Counted from the first letter of the stretch, positions 29,201 through 41,596 are shown. The stretch is DNA of 64,000 bases from Cepaea nemoralis (GCA_014155875.1 JACEFZ010021772.1:221501-285500); one strand, 5' to 3'. Translations and numbers: made by a program. Notes: generated from the sequence alone by a model not told the origin.

Positions 29201-32200
29201 TCTATACTCTACTATATATACATGGTATGTCTTGTGAGGGGCCTCTCTCTTACTCTATACTCTACTATATATACATGGTATGTCTTGTGAGGGGCCCGTC
29301 TCTTACTCTATACTCTACTATATATACATGGTATGTCTTGTGAGGGGCCTCTCTCTTACTCTATACTCTACTATATATACATGGTATGTCTTGTGACTGG
29401 CCTCTCTCTTACTCTATTCTCTACTATATATATATGGTATGTCTTGTGAGGGGCCTCTCTCTTACTCTATACTCTACTATATATATACATGGTATGTCTT
29501 GTGACTGGCCTCTCTCTTACTCTATTCTCTACTATATATATACATGGTATGTCTTGTGAGGGGCCCCTCTCTTACTCTATTCTCTACTATATATATACAT
29601 GGTATGTCTTGTGACTGGCCTCTCTCTTACTCTATTCTCTACTATATATATACATGGTATGTCTTGTGAGGGGCCCCTCTCTTACTCTATACTCTACTAT
29701 ATATATACATGGTATGTCTTGTGAGGGGCCTCTCTCTTACTCTATACTCTACTATATATATACATGGTATGTCTTGTGAGGGCCTCTCTCTTACTCTATT
29801 CTCTACTATATATATATGGTATGTCTTGTGAGGGGCCTCTCTCTTACTCTATACTCTACTATATATATACATGGTATGTCTTGTGAGGGGCCCCTCTCTT
29901 ACTCTATACTCTACTATATATATACATGGTATGTCTTGTGAGGGGCCCCTCTCTTACTCTATACTCTACTATATATATACATGGTATGTCTTGTGAGGGG
30001 CCCGTCTCTTACTCTATACTCTACTATATATACATGGTATGTCTTGTGAGGGGCCCCTCTCATACTCTATACTCTACTATATATATACATGGTATGTCTT
30101 GTGAGGGGCCCCTCTCTTACTCTATACTCTACTATATATATACATGGTATGTCTTTGTGAGGGGCCCCTCTCTTACTCTATTCTCTACTATATATATACA
30201 TGGGTATGTCTTGTGAGTGGCCTCTCTCTTACTCTATACTCTACTATATATACATGGTATGTCTTGTGAGGGGCCTCTCTCTTACTCTATACTCTACTAT
30301 ATATACATGGTATGTCTTGTGAGTGGCCTCTCTCTTACTCTATACTCTACTATATATATACATGGTATGTCTTGTGAGTGGCCTCTCTCTTACTCTATAC
30401 TCTACTATATATATACATGGTATGTCTTGTGACTGGCCTCTCTCTTACTCTATTCTCTACTATATATATACCTGGTATGTCTTGTGAGGGGCCCCTCTCT
30501 TACTCTATTCTCTACTATATATACATGGTATGTCTTGTGACTGGCCTCTCTCTTACTATATACTCTACTATATATACATGGTATGTCTTGTGAGGGGCCC
30601 GTCTCTTACTCTATACTCTACTATATATATATGGTATGTCTTGTGAGGGGCCTCTCTCTTACTCTATACTCTACTATATATACATGGTATGTCTTGTTGG
30701 GGGCCTCTCTCTTACTCTATACTCTACTATATATATATGGTATGTCTTGTGAGGGGCCCGTCTCTTACTCTATACTCTACTATATATACATGGTATGTCT
30801 TGTGAGGGGCCTCTCTCTTACTCTATACTCTACTATATATACATGGTATGTCTTGTTGGGGGCCTCTCTCTTACTCTATACTCTACTATATATACATGGT
30901 ATGTCTTGTGAGGGGCCCGTCTCTTACTCTATACTCTACTATATATACATGGTATGTCTTGTGAGGGGCCTCTCTCTTACTCTATTCTCTACTATATATA
31001 ATATGGTATGTCTTGTGAGAGGCCTCTCTCTTACTCTATACTCTACTATATATACATGGGTATGTCTTGTGAGGGGCCTCTCTCTTACTCTATACTCTAC
31101 TATATATTACATGGTATGTCTTGTGAGGGGCCCGTCTCTTACTCTATACTCTACTATATATACATGGTATGTCTTGTGAGGGCCTCTCTCTTACTCTATA
31201 CTCTACTATATATACATGGTATGTCTTGTGACTGGCCTCTCTCTTACTCTATTCTCTACTATATATATATGGTATGTCTTGTGAGGGGCCTCTCTCTTAC
31301 TCTATACTCTACTATATATATACAATGGTATGTCTTGTGACTGGCCTCTCTCTTACTCTATTCTCTACTATATATATACATGGTATGTCTTGTGAGGGGC
31401 CCCTCTCTTACTCTATTCTCTACTATATATATACATGGTATGTCTTGTGACTGGCCTCTCTCTTACTCTATTCTCTACTATATATATACATGGTATGTCT
31501 TGTGAGGGGCCCCTCTCTTACTCTATACTCTACTATATATATACATGGTATGTCTTGTGAGGGGCCTCTCTCTTACTCTATACTCTACTATATATATACA
31601 TGGTATGTCTTGTGAGGGGCCTCTCTCTTACTCTATTCTCTACTATATATATATGGTATGTCTTGTGAGGGGCCTCTCTCTTACTCTATACTCTACTATA
31701 TATATACATGGTATGTCTTGTGAGGGGCCCCTCTCTTACTCTATACTCTACTATATATATACATGGTATGTCTTGTGAGGGGCCCCTCTCTTACTCTATA
31801 CTCTACTATATATATACATGGTATGTCTTGTGAGGGGCCCGTCTCTTACTCTATACTCTACTATATATACATGGTATGTCTTGTGAGGGGCCCCTCTCTT
31901 ACTCTATACTCTACTATATATATACATGGTATGTCTTGTGAGGGGCCCCTCTCTTACTCTATACTCTACTATATATATACATGGTATGTCTTGTGAGGGG
32001 CCCCTCTCTTACTCTATTCTCTACTATATATATACATGGTATGTCTTGTGAGTGGCCTCTCTCTTACTCTATACTCTACTATATATATACATGGTATGTC
32101 TTGTGAGGGGCCTCTCTCTTACTCTATACTCTACTATATATACATGGTATGTCTTGTGAGTGGCCTCTCTCTTACTCTATACTCTACTATATATATACAT

Positions 32201-35200
32201 GGTATGTCTTGTGAGTGGCCTCTCTCTTACTCTATACTCTACTATATATATACATGGTATGTCTTGTGAGTGGCCTCTCTCTTACTCTATACTCTACTAT
32301 ATATACATGGTATGTCTTGTGAGTGGGCCGCTCTCTTACTCTATACTCTACTATAGTATATACATGGTATGTCTTGTGAGTGGCCTCTCTCTTACTCTAT
32401 AACTCTACTATATATATACATGGTATGTCTTGTGAGGGGCCTCTCTCTTACTCTATACTCTACTATATATATACATGGTATGTCTTGTGAGGGGGCCTCT
32501 CTCTTACTCTATACTCTACTATATATATACATGGTATGTCTTGTGAGGGGGCCCCTCTCTTACTCTATACTCTACTATATATATCATGGTATGTCTTGTT
32601 GGGGCCTCTCTCTTACTCTATACTCTACTATATATACATGGTATGTCTTGTGAGGGGCTCTCTCTCTTACTCTATACTCTACTATATTATATACATGGTA
32701 TGTCTTGTGAGGGCCTCTCTCTTACTCTATACTCTACTATATATATACATGGTATTTCTTGTGAGGGCCCCGTCTCTTACTCTATACTCTACTATATATA
32801 TACATGGTATGTCTTGTGAGGGGGCCTCTCTCTTACTCTATACTCTACTATATATATACATGGTATTGTCTTGTGGAGGGGCCTCTCTCTTACTCTATAC
32901 TCTACTATATATATACATGGTATGTCTTGTGAGGGGCCTCTCTCTTACTCTATTCTCTACTATATATATATGGTATGTCTTGTGAGGGGCCTCTCTCTTA
33001 CTCTATACTCTACTATATATATACATGGTATGTCTTGTGAGGGGCCCCTCTCTTACTCTATACTCTACTATATATACATGGTATGTCTTGTGAGGGGCCT
33101 CTCTCTTACTCTATACTCTACTATATATATACATGGTATGTCTTGTGAGGGGCCCCTCTCTTACTCTATACTCTACTATATATACATGGTATGTCTTGTG
33201 AGGGGCCTCTCTCTTACTCTATACTCTACTATATATATACATGGTATGTCTTGTGAGGGGCCTCTCTCTTACTCTATACTCTACTATATATATACATGGT
33301 ATGTCTTGTGAGGGCCTCTCTCTTACTCTAATACTCTACTATATATATACATGGTATGTCTTGTGAGGGGCCCCTCTCTTACTCTATACTCTACTATATA
33401 TATACATTGGTATGTCTTGTGAGGGGCCTCTCTCCTTACTCTATACTCTACTATATATATACATGGTATGTCTTGTGAGGGCCCTCTCTCTTACTCTATA
33501 CTCTACTATATAGTATACATGGTATGTCTTGTGAGGGGCCCTCTCTCTTACTCTATACTCTACTATATATATACATGGTATGTCTTGTGAGGGGCCCCTC
33601 TCTTACTCTATACTCTACTATATATATACATGGTATGTCTTGTGAGGGGCCTCTCTCTTACTCTATACTCTACTATATATATACATGGTATGTCTTGTGA
33701 GGGGCCTCTCTCTTACTCTATACTCTACTATATATATACATGGTATGTCTTGTGAGGGGCCTCTCTCTTACTCTATACTCTACTATATATATACATGGTA
33801 TGTCTTGTGAGGGGCCCCTCTCTTACTCTATACTCTACTATATATATACATGGTATGTCTTGTGAGGGGCCCCTCTCTTACTCTATACTCTACTATATAT
33901 AACATGGTATGTCTTGTGAGGGGCCTCTCTCTTACTCTATACTCTACTATATATATACATTGTATGTCTTGTGAGGGGCCTCTCTCTTACTCTATACTCT
34001 ACTATATATATACATGGTATGTCTTGTGAGGGCCTCTCTCTTACTCTATACTCTACTATATATATACATGGGTATGTCTTGTGAGTGGCCTCTCTCTTAC
34101 TCTATACTCTACTATATAGTATACATGGTATGTCTTGTGAGGGGCCTCTCTCTTACTCTATACTCTACTATATATATACATGGTATGTCTTGTGAGGGGC
34201 CTCTCTCTTACTCTATACTCTACTATATATATACATGGTATGTCTTGTGAGGGCCTCTCTCTTACTCTATACTCTACTATATATATACATGGTATGTCTT
34301 GTGAGGGGCCCTCTCTCTTACTCTATACTCTACTATATATATACATGGGTATGTCTTGTGAGGGCCTCTCTCTTACTCTATACTCTACCTATATATACAT
34401 GGTATGTCTTGTGAGGGGCCTCTCTCTTACTCTATACTCTACTATATATATACATGGTATGTCTTGTGAGGGGCCTCTCTCTTACTCTATTCTCTACTAT
34501 ATATATATGGTATGTCTTGTGAGGGGCCTCTCTCTTACTCTATACTCTACTATATATATACATGGTATGTCTTGTGAGGGGCCCCCTCTCTTACTCTATA
34601 CTCTACTATATATACATGGTATGTCTTGTGAGGGGCCTCTCTCTTACTCTATACTCTACTATATATATACATGGTATGTCTTGTGAGAGGGCCCCTCTCT
34701 TACTCTATACTCTACTATATATACATGGTATGTCTTGTGAGGGGCCTCTCTCTTACTCTATACTCTACTATATATATACATGGTATGTCTTGTGAGGGCC
34801 TCTCTCTTACTCTATACTCTACTATATATATACATGTATGTCTTGTGAGGGGCCTCTCTCTTACTCTATACTCTACTATATATATACATGGTATGTCTTG
34901 TGAGGGGCCCCTCTCTTACTCTATACTCTACTATATATATACATGGTATGTCCCTTGTGAGGGGCCTCTCTCTTACTCTATACTCTACTATATATACATG
35001 GTAGTGTCTTGTGAGGGGCCTCTCTCTTACTCTATACTCTACTATATATATACATGGTATGTCTTGTGAGGGGCCCCTCTCTTACTCTATACTCTACTAT
35101 ATATATACATGGTATGTCTTGTGAGGGGCCCCTCTCTTACTCTATACTCTACTATATATACATGGTATGTCTTGTGAGGGGCCCGTCTCTTACTCTATAC

Positions 35201-35255
35201 TCTACTATATATACATGGTATGTCTTGTTGGGGGCCTCTCTCCTACTCTGGCCCT
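20240..35255. repeat. Satellite 2: 53/55-bp tandem array, about 15 kb
   Basis: About 280 units by length. The unit contains CTCTCTTACTCTATWCTCTA, CTATATATACATGG and TATGTCTTGTGAGGGGCC. The G/C block varies: GAGGGGCCCCTC (a perfect 12-bp palindrome), GAGGGGCCTCTC, GACTGGCC, GAGTGGCC, GAGAGGCC, GTTGGGGGCC and GAGGGGCCCGTC. A TA insertion gives 55-bp units, which dominate the right half. The outermost units at 20240-20340 and 35240-35300 are diverged. Because 53 is not a multiple of 3, translations cycle through three repeat peptides; none is a real gene. Confidence 0.97.
28750..32270. repeat. Two tandem 1.83-kb blocks inside satellite 2
   Basis: The same order of variant units occurs twice. 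The GTTGGGGGCC-containing run at 28750-29184 repeats at 30583-31020. The run at 29926-30216 repeats at 31763-31996. The run ending at 30432 repeats ending at 32269. All offsets are 1833-1837 bp. Confidence 0.75.
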
Positions 35256-35329
35256 GATGTATCTATAATGTATTACTTGTGAGACCATCTTTTACTATAT
35301 CCATCCATCCATCCATCATGTGCCATGCC

Positions 35330-35510
35330 GGTAAGCGTGGGCGGTCATGTTCTGCCATCTCACTCGATCACCAGAGTCGTGGATCAGCTCCGTGTTTCTG
35401 TCTCGACCATGCCACAAGGCCAAGCCATCCAGGAACTTGCTTCTAGGTCTTCCCCTTGGTCTTGTCCCATCGATCTTACCAGTTGTCACCATGTTCTCCT
35501 TGTTTTACTA
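35330..35510 (-). pseudogene. RTE-like LINE 3' terminus with (GGAT)n tail
   Basis: The minus strand reads like the LINE C-terminus (GRPRSKFLDGLA, ELIHDSGD, then a CATGGCACATGATGGATGG end), with its simple-repeat tail at 35301-35320. It lies just outside the right edge of satellite 2. Confidence 0.65.
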
Positions 35511-35693
35511 TATCCCCTCTGTATTTGCATGATAATACATCTGTCCTGATGTTTAATCGTAACCTCGATGCTATAAATAGACTTGTCGAGGTCAAAATCT
35601 CCCAACAGTTGGCATGTTGTTACTGCAATCATTTAGATGGCTTGAAATATGCATGAACAATCATTCTGATGGCTTGAAATTGTGTGAACAATC

Positions 35694-36120
35694 ATTCTGA
35701 TGGCTTGAACCGTATGATGGCTTGCAATACGTGTGAGCGATTGCAGATGGCTATGTCCCAGAGTTGACCGGTTTTTGCCTTATGCAGAAATGTGTGGCTG
35801 CTGGGCTTCTGGTTGACTGCCACTGCCACCGACGATGAACTGTATTTCGTGGACTGTATGGGTGAACATCTAGGAAATATCCAGATGGGAAAATGACTGC
35901 AGATTCCATCAGAAATGAACTGAGTGTTTTGTGGGGGACTATTGTGTTGACATTCTGGCGGCGGCATTATGCACAGTGTATCTGTGCGGTCTGTTGTTTG
36001 TCGAGACTCCTGTCTTTTCCACTTTTCACATTGGGCAGTGGGGAGCGTTTTGTATGATATTCACTGGCACAGGAACGGAGCATAATGGGGACGACCCGTT
36101 GCTGTGAAGTTGGAACTGCG

Positions 36121-36158
<38 letters not shown>
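35694..36158 (+). mobile_element. Candidate non-autonomous retroposon with (CTAA)n tail
   Basis: The 465-bp segment ends GTTGGAACTGCGACTAACTA and about 38 bp of CTAA repeats. It is flanked by GTGTGAACAATC at 35682-35693 and 36159-36170, a perfect 12-bp duplication. The tail matches that of the LINE copy at 14.35 kb, but the body shows no clear homology to it. A small local tandem repeat around the left flank is a caution for the duplication call. Confidence 0.55.
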
Positions 36159-36249
36159 GTGTGAACAATCGAAGCTTGCTTTGATAAGTAAAACTGCGCG
36201 CCATACTAAGTGAGGATGTGTTCTTACATATCATTTGGAAGTGGGTTGT

Positions 36250-36618
36250 TGAACATGAATTCTTCTTCTTTCGTTCGCTTGAAATTTGTCTGTTACTGCA
36301 ACATTGTCTCTTGTATGAATTTAACTGTCGTTTTTTTTTTTTTAGTTCGCTCATTGGTCCATAGAGTTTACCTTCCACTGTCGTTTCTCTAGGCCAGAAG
36401 GTGTGCCTTGATATGTTATATTTTGGGCAGTCTTGAAGTATCTGATCTTCTGTCTGCGGAGCCAATCCACATGTATCACATGGCTGATTCGCCAATCTTG
36501 AATTGTGTACACATGTGGTTGCGTAGTCTGTTGTGTCCTGTTCTGAGGCGCAGGATAATGATTTATTCTGGTAGTCGTCTTGAGCAGGTTTTCGTGACTT
36601 TCTAACTGATTTGATCAT
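36250..36618 (-). pseudogene. LINE C-terminal zinc-binding segment, decayed
   Basis: The minus-strand frame contains CDTCGLAPQTEDQILQDCPK, then FWPRETT and KLYGPMSEL. This C-x2-C...H/Q...C pattern plus 'W P ... K L (Y/W) G' follows RNase H in many invertebrate LINEs. No RT or RNase H is visible upstream. Confidence 0.65.
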
Positions 36619-36744
36619 TCTTTTCTTTTGGTGTGAAGGTGAATAAAACCGTCAATATGTTTCTAGTCAAGCGTGTGGGCAAGAGTATGCTGAAGATGTA
36701 TATTCTGATAATAATACGTATCTTAAAGAGGTTGAAAATACAAT

Positions 36745-36905
36745 TAGCAGCAGGCCGCCTTGGATTGGTTTTTTACGAAATTGTATGGAGCCGGTCATTC
36801 AGAAATCAATGGCAAACCACTGAACGTAAACTTGTCAAAAAATCACAACAGCAACACATGCTGGCGTTGACTGAAACGTCCTGTAAAGTATATGCAACTA
36901 ACTTT
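36745..36905 (+). mobile_element. SINE-A, 5'-truncated copy
   Basis: It contains GATTGGTTTTTTACGAAATT, GCCGGTCATTCAGAAATCAA and GTCCTGTAAAGTATATGCAA, the body and tail of the SINE-A family. The tRNA-like head is missing. Confidence 0.7.
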
Positions 36906-36979
36906 AACATCAATACAGTTGCAACTGTTATTGCTTGTATTATTACTACTGCTGCTACTTCTAATCGTGAAGCTACTGC

Positions 36980-36996
36980 AACCACTACTGCTGCTT

Positions 36997-37070
<74 letters not shown>

Positions 37071-37086
37071 GTTGCTGCTGCTTCTG

Positions 37087-37125
<39 letters not shown>

Positions 37126-37375
37126 TTACTACTACTATTACTACTACTACTACTGCTGCTGCTACTACTGCTGCTTCTGCTACTACTACTATTACTACTA
37201 CTTCCTCTTACTTTACCCCATCCTCTCTTTCTTCTTCTTCTTCTTCTTCTTCTTCTTCTTCTTCTTCTTCTTCTTCTTCTTCTTCTTCTTCTTCTTCTTC
37301 TTCTTCTTCTCCTCCTCCTCCTCCTCCTCCTCCTCTCTGTTACAGCTACTGCTACGTCTAATGCTACTGCTGTAG

Positions 37376-37456
<81 letters not shown>

Positions 37457-37565
37457 TTCCTACTTCTACTCTTACTGCCACGACCACCACTCCCTCCTCC
37501 TTCTCTTCCCCTATCTCTCCTTCTTCTTCTTCTTCTTCTTCTTTCAGTCTTCTGCTCCTCCTCCG
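36980..37565. repeat. Compound trinucleotide microsatellite (ACT)n / (CTT)n / (CTC)n
   Basis: (ACT)n runs from about 36995 to 37200, (CTT)n from 37226 to 37310 and (CTC)n to 37335, with a second (ACT)n at 37375-37455 and a last CTT tract near 37520-37540. The long homopolymeric ORFs on both strands are composition artefacts. Confidence 0.95.
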
Positions 37566-37619
37566 CCTTCCCCTACTCGCTGTTCTGTTAACGGCACAAC
37601 ACCGAGATCTTGATTAATT

Positions 37620-38000
37620 AGCGACCACCCTGCCGACACTGTTCTAACAATTCCCATTCTCCCCGCCCATTTAAATTTTTCTCTCCCACATTAAGTGTCA
37701 CCTGTCTGGACTTCATTGCGTCCTTGACATAGTTATAAATCTATAGTAGAGGCGTCACCGCTAAACCACCAGCCTGGAGGGGAGAATTCCTTTGTTAACT
37801 CCAACAGCTTTCTCCCGAGGAGGCCCAGGGGACGGCGTAAGTATATTTACCCCGTGGTCACACTCCCTGTGACGACACTCCATTATTCCACGGCCGTGTA
37901 TATGTAATCTTCACGCTTCGAACTGGCAAGGCGATTTCTGACGTTAAATTACTTTCACCTGTTTTGCCTTTCAATCCTCCAAATGCGACGTGCATGCATT
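37620..38000. other. No recognisable gene or repeat
   Basis: Mixed sequence with no long ORF, splice pair with coding potential or known repeat that I can identify. Confidence 0.5.
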
Positions 38001-38009
38001 CAAAATGTC

Positions 38010-38075
38010 ACTGAATTTGACCGGGCAACTCGACGGATGGAAAAACACAGAATGTGGCTGAGCAGCTCGACGACT

Positions 38076-38112
<37 letters not shown>

Positions 38113-38450
38113 AGGAGGGGGGAGGAGGTGGCAGCTCGACGAATGGAAAAATACAGAATGTGACTGGGCAACTCGACGGATGAAAAGAAAAAAAAATAGG
38201 CAGCCCGATGAATGGAAAAATACAAATCATAACTGGCAGCTCGATGGGTGGAAAAATACAACAACAACAAAATAACTGGGTAGCTCGACAAATGGAAAAA
38301 TACAAAAAAATTAATAATAATAATAATAATAATAACTGGGCAGCTCGATGGATGGGACAACACAAAAAAATAAAAATATGAATGGACAGCTCGACGGATG
38401 GGAAAACACAAAATATGAATGGGCAATAAGACGGATAGAAAATCACTGAT
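38010..38450. repeat. 35-50-bp minisatellite with a 36-base G run
   Basis: The CAGCTCGACGGATGG motif and variants recur about nine times, each followed by an A-rich linker of varying length. A G run occupies 38076-38111 and is followed by more G-rich sequence. Confidence 0.85.
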
Positions 38451-38717
38451 ATAGGTCAGCTGTTCCACTGGTCTTTGTCACAGGGCTAGAACGAAACAAT
38501 AAAAATATATGCGTTAAATAGGTACACAACAAAATTTACTTTGCTATGTTCATTCCAGTAGACGGACTTTCTGTTTAAGCTATTGGATTTGAGTGTGTGT
38601 GTTATAATATATCATTATATCTCTAGCCATCTTGTTTCCTCATTTCCCGATTCACTTAAATGTGTCTGGATATCTCATGAACCCCACGATGGTTACTCTG
38701 TTAAACTATGTTAGAGT

Positions 38718-38946
38718 TGTTTCTTCTTCTTCTTCTTCTTCTTCTTCTTCTTCTTCTTCTTCTTCTTCTGCTTCTTCTTCTTCTTCTTCTTCTTCTTCTT
38801 CTTCTTCTTCTTCTTCTTCTTCTTCTTCTTCTTCTTCTTCCTCCTCTTCTTCTTCTTCTTCTTCTTCTTCTTCTTCTTCTTCTTCTTCTTCTTCTTCTTC
38901 TTCTTCTTCTTCTTCTTCTTCTTCTTCTTCTTCTTCTTCTTCTTCT
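38718..38946 (-). repeat. (GAA)n tract, probable LINE 3' tail
   Basis: About 230 bp of uninterrupted CTT/GAA with three single changes. On the minus strand it follows the LINE remnant at 39240-39020, so it may be an expanded tail rather than an independent microsatellite. Confidence 0.7.
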
Positions 38947-39019
38947 TGACCTCCTCTGCCTCCTCCTTCATTCGCCTTCAGACCTTAATATGAATAAATG
39001 CAAAGAAAATGCAACTTTA

Positions 39020-39240
39020 GCTTGTTGACATTCACATAAAGTGTGTCCTCAAATGTGTAGACCAAAATGCTTTTCTGTGTTCTGAATATGTTGGACACTT
39101 CTGTAGCACATGTTTAGCCGTCATTTTACCAGTTCCACAATTACATGCATCAGTTTCTCTTATCTTTAGTTTATTACACATGTGCTAGTCCATCCTGTTG
39201 TGTCCTGTCCGTAGTCTGAAGATTGTAACTTTCTCTTGTT
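39020..39240 (-). pseudogene. LINE C-terminal zinc-binding segment with HNR...C-x-C motif
   Basis: The minus-strand translation gives LRTGHNR, then CNCGTGKMTAKHVLQKCPTY and EHRKAFW: C-x-C...H...C, typical after RNase H of LINEs. It has a stop within the first third. No intact upstream domain remains. Confidence 0.7.
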
Positions 39241-39599
39241 GGTTGAGTTGATATTATGCATTTAATAGTGTTCTTATTCACAACAGACACATTTTAATTA
39301 TTTTTACCATCCACAGTTATCTGCTAGTTAATATTTGGCGATGTATTATTGTGCCAATCTCCTCGTCTCTGATGCTTTTTATTTCAGTTCACTTTGAACT
39401 CAAGCGTTATCCACAGACGTGCTACCACTTCTAGTGCACTGGACTGATTCTGCGTGTATTACCAGTGTCCCTTCCCAACAGGAGAACCCACTCCGACTTC
39501 TGGGATACTTGTAATTTACGTCCCGACGTCAAGTCCGGGAAGTCGACGCTATAGATCAACTGACTGGCATAGGTGTCGGCACTATCCCTGGACTATGAT

Positions 39600-39685
39600 C
39601 TTTCTTTCTTTCTTTGTATTGTTCTTTCTTTCTTTCTGTCTGTCTGTCTGTCTTTCTTACTTACTTGCGGTCTGTCTGTCCGTCA
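39600..39685. repeat. (CTTT)n/(CTGT)n microsatellite
   Basis: TTCTTTCTTTCTTT, then CTGTCTGTCTGT and TTACTTACTT tracts. Small ORFs here are artefacts. Confidence 0.85.
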
Positions 39686-39727
39686 ACCCGCAGTCTATAT
39701 TCATATTTAGGTCTCAACTTATTTAAC

Positions 39728-40035
39728 CGGAGCTCCGTTAGCGGAGTGGCTAGACGCCTGCATGCATGCCCCGTGGTCAAGGGTTCGAACCAGCCCTGAG
39801 ACGAATTTTTAAAATTCACCTAGCATCATTTGCTCAATGTAAGGCATGTAAATGGGTTGTGAATTATCTAACTTCACTCTGTGAGAATCTCAAGCCACGC
39901 ACAATGTACAAATGACTCTCACCCTGTGAATCTCAAGCCACGCACAATGTACAAATGACTCTCACCCTGTGAATCTCAAGCACGCACAGTGTGCAAATGC
40001 CAATTGCTCTCACCCTGTGAATCACAACCACTGAC
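39728..40035 (+). mobile_element. SINE-like tRNA-derived head with about 44-bp tandem body
   Basis: A-box-like TTAGCGGAGTGGCTAGAC and B box GGTTCGAACC are about 45 bases apart. The predicted acceptor ends do not pair, so it is not a functional tRNA. Downstream, CTCACCCTGTGAATCTCAAG recurs three to four times. Confidence 0.55.
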
Positions 40036-40044
40036 TAATGTGTT

Positions 40045-40610
40045 CTACTTTTATATTTGGTCAGATCATACTAAAGATAGCTGGTCTCTCCAGTTGTCCC
40101 TATCAGTGTGTATTTAGCCTTTTTGAAAGCCATGAACTTGTGATTTTTCTTTTCATAGAAGTTATTCCCTAACACATCCTGAGAAGCATTCCGTTTGTGG
40201 AAAAAGCTAATACTACCTCCCGCTCGTCTCCCGCGAAACCTGCTAAACTTGCTACTCGTGTCCGGAATTCATTATACTTTAGCAGACGTCAAGGCATTGT
40301 CCCCTGGGACGACTAAGTGTCACTTAACGGTCTCTCCCCATCTCCCGCCGGGCTTTCGAAATAGACCCATTCTTTTCCCCGGACTCCAGCTCAGCGCAAC
40401 CAACCCGGATCAAGCGGGCTGAACGAAGTTGAAGCACGATGTTCTACTATCCCACAGTCGGACTTGATATCGTTCTGTATTGTAAAAAACACAAGGCGCA
40501 GCCGTGCTTCTCTAAGCAAGGCCTGCAGTCACACTTCACTTCCCCTCGCTCTCTTTTGTGAAGCCATTATTTGCTACCTTATTCACCAAAGGTGTTGACT
40601 TATGCCTTAA
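40045..40610. other. No recognisable gene
   Basis: A 75-codon plus-strand ORF at 40195-40422 has no family signature, and I do not support it as a gene. The rest is unassigned. Confidence 0.45.
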
Positions 40611-40624
40611 TGTAGTCACTGTAG

Positions 40625-40875
40625 TATCTTCCGTGCCGTCTCCGTGGCGATGCCGTTGTAGACGCGATTCGTAATACCGCTTACCCGCGTTCGAAACACA
40701 GCGGTGACCGTTTTGGTAGCAGACCGTGTCGCGCTGGTTTTAACGTGTTGGTATGGGAGCCGGTCGTTCAGAAAGCAGTGACAAATTACTGAACGTAAAC
40801 TTGCCAAGGCATCAACAACGGCAGTAAAATGTTGGTTTTGACTGCAAGGTCCTGTAAAGGATATGCAAGATGAGG
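40625..40875 (+). mobile_element. SINE-A, near full-length
   Basis: The head is CCGTCTCCGTGGCGATGCCG and the B box CGTTCGAAACACAGC. The body is GGTCGTTCAGAAAGCAGTGA and the end GGTCCTGTAAAGGATATGCA. A and B boxes are spaced as in Pol III promoters. Confidence 0.75.
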
Positions 40876-41083
40876 GACAGACAGTGTTGGAGACCCATTG
40901 CAGCCAACCTTCATTGTGGAGACGGTACCTGAAGAGTTGATTTATTAATCTAGTATAAAAGAACACGAAGTAATGTAGCTTTACAGAACACAATTATGGA
41001 AAATAAACGACGTTGCGGCGACTAGCCTTCATCAGAAACAAATACAAGAAAGCACAACATATGAACACGGGGAATCACTACAG

Positions 41084-41557
41084 CAGTGTTTCCCAACCTT
41101 TTTTGTGCTACGCCCCACCTAAGCCTTTCTAAAATTCTTATGCTTCCCCCCCCCCCCCCCACCTAACATATACATTATTTTTAATATTCAAAAATTGAAA
41201 TGTTCACCAAAGAAATATGAATAATAGGTTTTAGGAAGAAATCAATAGCAAATTATTGAGCAAACACATTAAGTAAATTATCAAAACATATAATACTGAA
41301 ATTCAAGTACAAAATAATTTTAATGAAAGATTTTTCTATGTTATTTATTAGTAATTATTTATTATTTAAATTTCGTGAGATACTTGCGCTTTATGCTTGC
41401 TGCAACGAGATTTTATGTCAGGTTCCAATTTAGTTAACTTCAGTCTCAAGTCTCCCCATTTTGTTATATCCAGCCGATTTCTTCCATTTTCGAATTGCCC
41501 CCCTTAACAATCGAATTGCCCCTCTGTGGGGAGGGGGCCCCACGTTGGGAAACACTG
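41084..41557 (+). mobile_element. hAT MITE, 474 bp (family M1)
   Basis: The left end is CAGTGTTTCCCAACC and the right end GTTGGGAAACACTG. The flanks are a perfect 8-bp duplication CACTACAG (41076-41083, 41558-41565). There is no coding capacity. An inverted-orientation relative is at 47065-48677. Confidence 0.93.
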
Positions 41558-41596
41558 CACTACAGTGATTAGATTAAGGCATCATAAGCAGACGAG

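Noticed and set aside
20240..35255. Dozens of ORFs with the repeating peptides MSCEGPLSYSILYY / MVCLVRGLSLTLYS
   Set aside because: They are the three frames of a 53-bp satellite unit; length 53 forces cycling frames and stops every third unit. No start context, splice sites or amino-acid constraint.
36633..37617. Poly-Thr, poly-Leu, poly-Ser and poly-Arg ORFs
   Set aside because: Microsatellite translations on all frames and both strands.
38632..39028. Poly-Ser, poly-Leu and poly-Lys ORFs
   Set aside because: The (CTT)n tract read in different frames, probably a LINE tail.
39728..39800. Possible tRNA gene with a B box
   Set aside because: The 5' and 3' ends do not pair into an acceptor stem, and it is followed by repeat sequence; treated as a SINE head.
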